This document shows positions 1 through 5,288 of a DNA stretch of 11,894 nucleotides, piece by piece. Positions within the stretch are counted from its first letter, which is position 1. Every line of letters starts with the position of its first letter. This DNA comes from Actinomycetes bacterium (GTDB lineage: Bacteria > Actinomycetota > Actinomycetes > Actinomycetales > Cellulomonadaceae). Where the stretch lies: assembly GCA_023424135.1 (NCBI GenBank), contig JAFAEH010000196.1, positions 1-11,894 of the forward strand, given 5' to 3'. The notes beneath the pieces are model-generated. The model had not been told where the DNA came from and ran no database searches. It saw only the letters and a list, made by a program, of their open reading frames with translations. The position numbers and the translations under genes were made by a program.

Positions 1-346
1 CGGCGGCGTGCTGCAGCGCCGCGCGCTCGGCCGCGCCGACCACCACGTCGGCACCGGCACGCCGGCGCCCTCGCGCCACCGCACGCACCGTGTCGTGCAG
101 TGCACGCGTGTGGGAGGGCAGCAGGTCGATCTCCTCGGTGCGCGCGCCGAGGCCGGCGGCGAGGGCCTCGCGGGCGCCGTCGAGCAGGTGCCGCGCGCGG
201 CGCCCCTCGGCGTGCAGCCGGCGCGGGTCCGCCCACCCCTGGTCGAGCGCGTCGAGCAGCGCCGCACGCGCCGCGGGCCGCAGCGGTGCGTGCCCGGAGA
301 CGTCGAGGACGGTGCGGTGCGGGTCGCCGGCGCTGTGCTCGCTCAC
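1..346 (-). CDS. Class-V aminotransferase / cysteine desulfurase-like protein, N-terminal part (runs off left edge)
   Basis: Read leftward from a GTG at 346, this frame stays open to the window edge (115 codons). The N-terminus follows the layout of NifS/IscS-type PLP enzymes: a short strand ending LDVSGHAPLRP where the family has LDHAATTP, a helix, then ADPRRLHAEGRRAR (family: GNPSSLHAEGRAAR), a helix ending at ALAAGLGA, and the strand EEIDLLPS. Family members are PLP-dependent enzymes that release sulfur from cysteine or act on related amino acids. The stretch that normally reads SGGTExxN, which contacts PLP, is here PSHTRALHD, so the active site is atypical. The PLP lysine and catalytic cysteine lie outside the window. 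The gene is divergent from ctaC. Start choice is uncertain because the SD is weak; a GTG at 355 is an alternative. Family assignment is fairly secure, activity is not. Confidence 0.7.
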   Translation of the reverse strand, partial: MSEHSAGDPHRTVLDVSGHAPLRPAARAALLDALDQGWADPRRLHAEGRRARHLLDGAREALAAGLGARTEEIDLLPSHTRALHDTVRAVARGRRRAGADVVVGAAERAALQHAA

Positions 347-480
347 CTGACGCACGCTAGCCGCAGTGGGTCGGGCCGGTTCGGCTCCGGGGCGTTCGCG
401 GTGGTGCGCACGAGATGTGACGGTGCTGACACCACGTCGTCAAACGTGCGTCGCGGCACGTGAGCCGCGCCACGGCGCGC

Positions 481-486
481 TAGGCT
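481..486 (+). promoter_or_regulatory. Candidate -10 element (TAGGCT) for the ctaCDF operon
   Basis: TAGGCT matches the actinobacterial sigma-70-type -10 pattern TANNNT. It lies 84 bases before the ctaC start in the 224-bp spacer between divergent genes. Transcription from about 493 would give a leader of roughly 78 nt. No good -35 hexamer is seen 16-18 bases upstream (the region reads CACGTGAG), so this is only a candidate. Confidence 0.4.
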
Positions 487-501
487 GCTCGGGTCGAGGA
501 C

Positions 502-568
502 GAAGGTCCCACACGGTCGTGCGCCCGCCCCTGGGCCGCGGTCCTGCGGGACGCGAGTGGAAGGTCCC
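502..568 (+). repeat. 9-bp direct repeat GAAGGTCCC in the ctaC leader
   Basis: GAAGGTCCC occurs at 502-510 and again at 560-568. The second copy carries the Shine-Dalgarno purines of ctaC (GGAAGG at 559-564, six bases before the GTG). Between them a small imperfect hairpin can form at 537-555 (GTCC/GGAC core, loop TGCG, flanking CGC/GCG with one bulged base). The repeat may be chance; it is listed because one copy decides translation initiation. Confidence 0.3.
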
Positions 569-570
569 CA

Positions 571-1440
571 GTGCACCCGGTTCCCCCCCGCCGTACCCGG
601 CGCGCCATCGCCGCCGTGGTGGCCGCGGTCGCCGTGCTCGTGCTCAGCGGCTGCTCCGAGACCGTCCAGCGCGGCTGGCTGCCCGGATACTCCGACCAGG
701 AGGTCACGGACCAGACCGGCCGCGTCGTCGACCTGTGGGTCGGCTCGTGGGTCGCCGCACTCCTGGTCGGCATCCTCACGTGGGGCCTGATCCTGTGGTG
801 CGTCGCGGTCTACCGCAAGCGCAAGGGCGACGACGTCCTGCCCGTGCAGCTGCGCTACCACGTGCCCCTCGAGGTCATGTACATCCTGCTGCCGGTGATC
901 ATGGTCGGCGTGCTGTTCTACTACACGAACCGCGACACGCTGGCGCTCCAGGACGTCTCGGCCGAGCCGGACGTCAACATCCAGGTCATCGGCAAGCAGT
1001 GGAGCTGGGACTTCAACTACCTCGACGACGACGTCTACGAGACGGGTCAGCACGCGCAGGACATCGGGAGCGACGAGGCGGTGCTCGGGGAGCAGGTCAC
1101 GCTCTACCTCCCGGTCGACCAGCGCGTCGAGTTCACGCTCGACTCGCGCGACGTCATCCACTCGTTCTGGGTCCCGGACTTCCTCTACAAGATGGACATG
1201 ATCCCCGGGCGCACCAACACGTTCCAGGTCACGCCGACGCGTGAGGGCATCTACCGCGGCAAGTGCGCCGAGCTCTGCGGCGAGGAGCACTCCGCGATGC
1301 TGTTCAACGTCGCCGTGGTCTCGCAGGAGGAGTACGACGCCCACATGGACGAGCTGCGGGAGAAGGGGCAGACCGGGTCGCTCGGCCTGGAGTACAGCCG
1401 CCAGCAGGACCTGAACGACGTCGCGGAGGTCGAGCACTGA
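571..1440 (+). CDS. ctaC: Cytochrome c oxidase subunit II (CuA subunit, lipoprotein)
   Basis: CtaC accepts electrons from the cytochrome bcc complex at the binuclear CuA centre and passes them to heme a in CtaD. The 289-aa product starts with a charged RRTRR segment and a hydrophobic signal ending in the lipobox LSGC, giving a lipidated Cys28 after cleavage. Two membrane helices follow (about 56-80 and 97-118). The aromatic electron-entry motif KQWSWDFNY is at 142-150. The cupredoxin domain carries the complete CuA ligand set His197, Cys232, Glu234, Cys236, His240 and Met243. The GTG start is supported by GGAAGG six bases upstream and puts the signal peptide at the very N-terminus. The stop overlaps the ctaD ATG (TGATG), implying translational coupling. 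Length and motifs are ordinary for the family. Confidence 0.97.
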   Translation: MHPVPPRRTRRAIAAVVAAVAVLVLSGCSETVQRGWLPGYSDQEVTDQTGRVVDLWVGSWVAALLVGILTWGLILWCVAVYRKRKGDDVLPVQLRYHVPLEVMYILLPVIMVGVLFYYTNRDTLALQDVSAEPDVNIQVIGKQWSWDFNYLDDDVYETGQHAQDIGSDEAVLGEQVTLYLPVDQRVEFTLDSRDVIHSFWVPDFLYKMDMIPGRTNTFQVTPTREGIYRGKCAELCGEEHSAMLFNVAVVSQEEYDAHMDELREKGQTGSLGLEYSRQQDLNDVAEVEH

Positions 1441-3281
1441 TGGCTGCGCACACCGAGCTCGTCCCCGGCCTGTCGCCGCGTCGTCAGACGCTGGGACGCA
1501 CGGTCATCAAGTGGATCACCTCGACCGACCACAAGACGATCGGGTACCTCTACCTGATCACGTCGTTCGTCTGGTTCGCGATCGGCGGCATCCTCGCGCT
1601 GCTCATCCGCGCGGAGCTCTTCGCGCCAGGCATCGACCTGTTCCAGTCGAAGGAGCAGTACAACCAGGCGTTCACGATGCACGGCACGATCATGCTGCTG
1701 CTGTTCGCGACACCGTTGTTCGCCGGGTTCGCCAACATCATCATGCCGCTGCAGATCGGCGCGCCCGACGTGGCGTTCCCGCGGCTGAACATGTTCGCGT
1801 ACTGGCTGTACCTGTTCGGCGGCCTCATCGCCGCCGCCGGGTTCCTGACGCCGCAGGGTGCCGCGTCGTTCGGCTGGTTCGCCTACGCACCGCTGTCGAA
1901 CCAGATGTACTCGCCCGGGGTCGGGGGAGACCTGTGGGTCTTCGGCCTGGCACTGACCGGTTTCGGCACGATCCTCGGGGCGGTCAACTTCATCACCACC
2001 GTCGTCACCATGCGCGCGCCGGGCATGACGATGTTCCGCATGCCGATCTTCACCTGGAACATCCTGGTGACGTCGCTGCTGGTGCTCATGGCGTTCCCGC
2101 CGCTGGCCGCCGCGCTGTTCGCGCTCGGTGCCGACCGTCGGCTGGGCGCGCAGGTGTTCAACCCGGACAACGGCGGTGCGATGCTGTGGCAGCACCTGTT
2201 CTGGTTCTTCGGGCACCCCGAGGTCTACATCATCGCGCTGCCGTTCTTCGGCATCGTGTCCGAGATCCTGCCCGTGTTCAGCCGCAAGCCGATCTTCGGC
2301 TACAAGGGCATCATCTACGCGACGATCGCGATCGCGGCCCTCTCGGTGACGGTGTGGGCGCACCACATGTACGTCACGGGTGCGGTGCTGCTGCCGTTCT
2401 TCGCGTTCATGACGATGCTCATCGCGGTGCCCACCGGCGTGAAGTTCTTCAACTGGATCGGCACGATGTGGCGCGGCAAGCTCACCTTCGAGACGCCGAT
2501 GCTGTGGTCGATCGGGTTCCTCGTGACCTTCCTGTTCGGCGGCCTGACCGGCGTCATCCTGTCGAGCCCCGCGCTGGACTTCCACCTGTCCGACACGTAC
2601 TTCGTCGTCGCGCACTTCCACTACGTGGTGTTCGGGACCGTCGTGTTCGCGATGTTCGCGGGCTTCTACTTCTGGTGGCCCAAGTTCACCGGGCGGATGC
2701 TCGACGAGCGGCTCGGGAAGATCCACTTCTGGGTGCTGTTCGTCGGCTTCCACATGACGTTCCTCGTGCAGCACTGGCTGGGCGTCATCGGGATGCCCCG
2801 CCGGTACGTCGACTACTCGCCGGCGGACGGGTTCACGTGGATGAACCAGCTCTCGACGGTCGGCTCGGTGATCCTCGCCGCCTCCACGCTGCCGTTCCTG
2901 TGGAACGTGTACGTCACGTGGCGCAACGCCCCCAAGGTGACCGTCGACGACCCGTGGGGCTACGGCGGCTCGCTCGAGTGGGCCACGAGCTGCCCGCCGC
3001 CGCGGCACAACTTCACGTCGCTGCCGCGGATCCGCTCGGAGCGCCCCGCGTTCGACCTGCACCACCCCGAGGTCGCCGCGATGGACCACGTCGAACCGGA
3101 TCCCGGACCGCTCGACTGGGAGGCCCAGCGCACCGGTGAGGTCGGTGAGGCCGGACGGCGGATCGCCCAGGGCACGGACGAGCCCGAGCAGTCGTCCGCG
3201 ACGATCGTCGCGGACCCCCCGCAGGCGGCTGTCGACCAGGCGGACGAGACGGACGGCGACCGCACGGAGGAGGACCGATGA
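1440..3281 (+). CDS. ctaD: Cytochrome c oxidase subunit I (aa3 type, heme-copper catalytic subunit)
   Basis: CtaD reduces O2 to water and pumps protons across the cytoplasmic membrane. The 613-aa product has the full A-type signature: heme a ligands His81 and His394, heme a3 ligand His392, CuB ligands His259, His308 and His309, and the cross-linked Tyr263 in GHPEVY. Proton-channel residues are present: Asp110 and Asn117 with Glu261 (D channel) and Lys335 (K channel). About twelve hydrophobic helices span residues 35-495. After the conserved actinobacterial segment EWATSCPPPRHNF (513-525), the last 70 or so residues form a low-complexity, acidic cytoplasmic tail rich in D, E and Q. The ATG lies on the ctaC stop with GGAGG at 1425-1429. 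The gene ends in an ATGA overlap with ctaF. Longer in-frame extension upstream lies inside ctaC and is not used. Confidence 0.98.
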   Translation: MAAHTELVPGLSPRRQTLGRTVIKWITSTDHKTIGYLYLITSFVWFAIGGILALLIRAELFAPGIDLFQSKEQYNQAFTMHGTIMLLLFATPLFAGFANIIMPLQIGAPDVAFPRLNMFAYWLYLFGGLIAAAGFLTPQGAASFGWFAYAPLSNQMYSPGVGGDLWVFGLALTGFGTILGAVNFITTVVTMRAPGMTMFRMPIFTWNILVTSLLVLMAFPPLAAALFALGADRRLGAQVFNPDNGGAMLWQHLFWFFGHPEVYIIALPFFGIVSEILPVFSRKPIFGYKGIIYATIAIAALSVTVWAHHMYVTGAVLLPFFAFMTMLIAVPTGVKFFNWIGTMWRGKLTFETPMLWSIGFLVTFLFGGLTGVILSSPALDFHLSDTYFVVAHFHYVVFGTVVFAMFAGFYFWWPKFTGRMLDERLGKIHFWVLFVGFHMTFLVQHWLGVIGMPRRYVDYSPADGFTWMNQLSTVGSVILAASTLPFLWNVYVTWRNAPKVTVDDPWGYGGSLEWATSCPPPRHNFTSLPRIRSERPAFDLHHPEVAAMDHVEPDPGPLDWEAQRTGEVGEAGRRIAQGTDEPEQSSATIVADPPQAAVDQADETDGDRTEEDR

Positions 3282-3676
3282 AGCTCGAGGCCCAGCTGTT
3301 CCTCTACGGGATCTTCTTCTTCGTCCCGGTCGGCCTGATCTACGCGTTCTGGAGCGGCGGCGAGCCGGTCGGCACGGTCAGCATCCCGCTGGTCGGTGGC
3401 CTCGTCGGCATGATCGGCGGCTACTTCGCGCTGCTCGCGCGGCGCATCGACGCACGTCCTGAGGACGACGAGCTCGGTGAGATCGAGCAGGGTGCCGGCA
3501 ACCAGGGCACGTTCAGCCCGTGGAGCTGGTGGCCGCTGGTCGTCGCCCTCGCCGGTTCGATCGCGTTCCTCGCGATGGCCGTCGGGTGGTGGCTCATGGT
3601 CCCCGCCGTCGCACTGGGCGTGATCGGCCTGGTGGGCTGGCTGTTCGAGTTCTCCCGCGGCCAGCACGCCCACTGA
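3278..3676 (+). CDS. ctaF: Cytochrome c oxidase subunit IV, actinobacterial type
   Basis: This 132-aa membrane protein matches the small actinobacterial fourth subunit of aa3 oxidase, needed for assembly or stability of the bcc-aa3 complex. It starts MKLEAQLFLYGIFFF, typical of the family, and has four hydrophobic segments (about 6-24, 35-54, 83-103 and 104-124). A polar acidic loop at 56-78 (ARPEDDELGEIEQG) separates the two pairs. No cofactor ligands are expected or seen. The start is fixed by the ATGA overlap with ctaD and by GGAGGAGG at 3266-3273. It is the last gene of ctaCDF and is followed by a small hairpin. Identification rests on sequence character plus position immediately after ctaD. 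Confidence 0.93.
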   Translation: MKLEAQLFLYGIFFFVPVGLIYAFWSGGEPVGTVSIPLVGGLVGMIGGYFALLARRIDARPEDDELGEIEQGAGNQGTFSPWSWWPLVVALAGSIAFLAMAVGWWLMVPAVALGVIGLVGWLFEFSRGQHAH

Positions 3677-3690
3677 CTCGTCCGCGCGGT

Positions 3691-3710
3691 GCGGCGGCCC
3701 GGTCCGCCGT
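3691..3710 (+). terminator. Candidate hairpin terminator after ctaF
   Basis: CGGCGG (3692-3697) pairs perfectly with CCGCCG (3704-3709) across the loop CCCGGT, with a G-U pair extending it outward. It starts 14 bases after the ctaF stop and precedes the VOC-gene promoter. There is no T-tract, which is common for high-GC actinobacterial terminators, so strength is uncertain. Confidence 0.4.
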
Positions 3711-3725
3711 GTCGGTGCTGCGGGC

Positions 3726-3731
3726 TAGGGT
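3726..3731 (+). promoter_or_regulatory. -10 element (TAGGGT) giving a probable leaderless mRNA for the VOC gene
   Basis: TAGGGT fits TANNNT and ends exactly six bases before the GTG at 3738, so transcription would begin at or next to the start codon. There is no Shine-Dalgarno sequence before that GTG, consistent with a leaderless transcript. No convincing -35 hexamer is visible. Confidence 0.6.
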
Positions 3732-3737
3732 CGCCGC

Positions 3738-4466
3738 GTGCGCATCCAGGAGCTCGTGATCGACTGTCAGGACCCGCGACGAGTCGCGGAGTTCTGGTCC
3801 GCCTTGCTGGGTGTCCCGTGGGCTCCGGTCCACGACGGCTGGGCCGTGCTGGACACGCCAGGTCTGCGGATCGGGTTCCAGCGCGTCCCCGAGAGGAAGC
3901 AGTCGAGGAAGAACCGGCTGCACCTCGACGTCGAGGTGGCGGACGCACGCGCCGGGCTCGCACGGGCCGGCGCCCTCGGCGCCGTACCGACCGGGCAACG
4001 CGAGCTGGACACCCACGGGGACGGGTACGTCGTGCTGCAGGACCCCGAGGGGAACGAGCTGTGCCTGGTCGTCGACCGGGCAGGTGGGTGGGACGGCGCG
4101 CAGCGTCGTGCGCTCGACGCAGCGCCGAGGCCGCGCCGTGCCTGGCACATCGCACGGGCCGCCGACGTGGAGGCGGTCCTCGCCCGCGCCCAGGAGCAGG
4201 GTGCGCGCGGCGGTGACCGGGCGCCTGGTCTCCGTGTCGACGACGCGTCGGTGGGCGTGATTGCGCTGTGCACGCGGGACCGCCTGGATGCGGTCGCGTC
4301 AGCGTGGCGAGAGGGCGGTGACGGTGACCTCGTGGCGATCGAGATCGACCTCGACGTCGCGGCGAGCTGGGTCCGCGCCGACGACGGCGGTGTGACGGAC
4401 CGGCCCGTGGCCCTCGACGGACCCCTGAGGGCCGAGTGGGTCGTCGACGTGGTTCCCGTGGTCTGA
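3738..4466 (+). CDS. VOC-superfamily (glyoxalase-like) protein with unusual C-terminal half
   Basis: The 242-aa product opens RIQELVIDCQDPRRVAEFWSALLG, the standard start of a glyoxalase-like beta-alpha-beta-beta-beta fold. A second module, RLHLDVEVADARAGLARAGALGA, follows, then GDGYVVLQDPEGNELCLV (about 96-113), which closes the VOC fold. VOC proteins include metal-dependent lyases, dioxygenases and resistance proteins; the substrate cannot be read here. The usual single VOC protein of this type is about 115-130 aa; residues 120-242 are extra. They contain a predicted helix (DVEAVLARAQEQGARGG), which could be a degenerate second VOC repeat. The start is chosen from the leaderless -10 and because it begins directly at the first VOC strand. 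The gene has its own promoter and is probably not part of the ctaCDF transcript. It converges on sodA. Confidence 0.82.
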   Translation: MRIQELVIDCQDPRRVAEFWSALLGVPWAPVHDGWAVLDTPGLRIGFQRVPERKQSRKNRLHLDVEVADARAGLARAGALGAVPTGQRELDTHGDGYVVLQDPEGNELCLVVDRAGGWDGAQRRALDAAPRPRRAWHIARAADVEAVLARAQEQGARGGDRAPGLRVDDASVGVIALCTRDRLDAVASAWREGGDGDLVAIEIDLDVAASWVRADDGGVTDRPVALDGPLRAEWVVDVVPVV

Positions 4467-4480
4467 CGCCGGACGCGCGA

Positions 4481-4513
4481 AGGGCCGTCCTCCCGCGTCG
4501 GGAGGACGGCCCT
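4481..4513. terminator. Strong bidirectional hairpin terminator between the VOC gene and sodA
   Basis: AGGGCCGTCCTCCCG (4481-4495) and CGGGAGGACGGCCCT (4499-4513) form a perfect 15-bp stem with the 3-nt loop CGT. The hairpin begins 15 bases after the VOC stop and lies 27 bases beyond the sodA stop, so it can end transcription from both converging genes. There is no T-tract on either side. Confidence 0.85.
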
Positions 4514-4515
4514 GC

Positions 4516-4534
4516 CGGCCGCCTGGTGCGGCCG
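4516..4534. terminator. Second, smaller hairpin in the VOC/sodA convergent spacer
   Basis: CGGCCGC (4516-4522) pairs with GCGGCCG (4528-4534) across the loop CTGGT. It sits two bases from the 15-bp hairpin and five bases beyond the sodA stop. On the sodA transcript it comes first, making a tandem hairpin pair. Confidence 0.45.
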
Positions 4535-4539
4535 TCGGG

Positions 4540-5169
4540 TCAGAGCGACGGGACGATGAGTCCGGCCGTCTGCGTCCGCGCCCGGGTGAACCGCGCGTCG
4601 GCGTCAGCCCAGCTCACGATGTTCCACCACGCCTTGACGTAGTCCGCCTTGACGTTGACGTAGTCGAGGTAGAACGCGTGCTCCCACATGTCGAGCACGA
4701 CGATCGGCGTCAGGCCCAGGGGGAAGTTGCTCTGCTGGTCGTAGAGCTGGAAGATCGCGAGCTTCTGACCGACCGAGTCCCACCCGAGGATCGACCAGCC
4801 GGAGCCCTGGATGCCCACCGCGTTGGCCGCGAAGTGCTTCTGGAACGCGTCGAAGGACCCGAAGAACTCGTCGATCGCGGCCGCGAGCTCGCCCGTGGGC
4901 TTGTCGCCGCCGTCGGGCGACAGGTTCTCCCAGAAGACCGAGTGGTTGACGTGCCCACCGAGGTTGAACGCCAGGTTCTTCTCGTGCAGGTTCACCGCCG
5001 CGAAGTCGCCCGCCTCGCGCGCCGCCGCGAGCTTCTCGAGCGCCGTGTTCGCGCCCGCGACGTAGGCGGCGTGGTGCTTGTCGTGGTGCAGCTCCATGAT
5101 CCTGCCGGAGATGTGCGGCTCGAGCGCCGCGTAGTCGTACGGCAGGTCCGGGAGCGTGTAGTCAGCCAT
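4540..5169 (-). CDS. sodA: Superoxide dismutase, Mn/Fe family (probably Mn)
   Basis: This enzyme converts superoxide to O2 and H2O2 in the cytoplasm. The 209-aa product begins ADYTLPDLPYDYAALEPHISG and contains all four metal ligands: His28 (in MELHHDKHH), His76 (in GGHVNHSVFW), Asp160 and His164 (in LDMWEHAFYLDY). Gln145 in YDQQSNF occupies the position that helps set metal preference; the mycobacterial iron enzyme has His there and Mn enzymes usually Gln, so Mn is favoured but not proven. No signal peptide is present. The ATG has a good SD, AGGAGAGG, a few bases upstream. Length and core are normal. It lies between the 3' ends of the two respiratory operons and is flanked by hairpins on both sides, so it is probably transcribed alone. 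I see no clear promoter in its 119-bp upstream spacer. Confidence 0.97.
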   Translation of the reverse strand: MADYTLPDLPYDYAALEPHISGRIMELHHDKHHAAYVAGANTALEKLAAAREAGDFAAVNLHEKNLAFNLGGHVNHSVFWENLSPDGGDKPTGELAAAIDEFFGSFDAFQKHFAANAVGIQGSGWSILGWDSVGQKLAIFQLYDQQSNFPLGLTPIVVLDMWEHAFYLDYVNVKADYVKAWWNIVSWADADARFTRARTQTAGLIVPSL

Positions 5170-5191
5170 CTCTTACCTCTCCTGCGTCGGT

Positions 5192-5210
5192 GGCGGCCTC
5201 GGCGGCCGCC
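5192..5210 (-). repeat. Hairpin-forming inverted repeat in the sodA leader
   Basis: GGCGGCC (5192-5198) and GGCCGCC (5204-5210) are perfect complements around a 5-base loop. On the sodA strand this hairpin lies about 15 bases upstream of the SD and about 22 bases upstream of the ATG. It could affect mRNA stability or translation if the transcript begins upstream of it. In sequence this GC-rich, chance formation is also possible. Confidence 0.35.
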
Positions 5211-5221
5211 CTGAAACGCCG

Positions 5222-5255
5222 TCGCGGTGCCCGGCCGATCGGCCGGACACCGCGA
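5222..5255 (-). terminator. Long hairpin, probable terminator of ctaE-qcrCAB
   Basis: TCGCGGTG (5222-5229) pairs with CACCGCGA (5248-5255), and CCGGCCG (5231-5237) pairs with CGGCCGG (5240-5246), with one C/A mismatch between the two blocks and AT at the tip. It starts 33 bases beyond the qcrB stop on the minus strand and upstream of sodA, so it probably ends the qcr transcript. No T-tract follows. Confidence 0.7.
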
Positions 5256-5288
5256 ACGGTCGTCGATCTGGTCAACTCTGTCCCAGGA

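Noticed and set aside
343..1437. Minus-strand frame antisense to ctaC that ends near the aminotransferase start
   Set aside because: It is in a different frame from the aminotransferase and has no family-like segments; the plus strand encodes CtaC with all CuA ligands.
1251..3089. A 612-codon open frame antisense to ctaD
   Set aside because: Its translation is low-complexity and rich in R, E, D and H, as expected when a high-GC gene is read from its complement. The sense strand encodes a complete CtaD with every catalytic residue.
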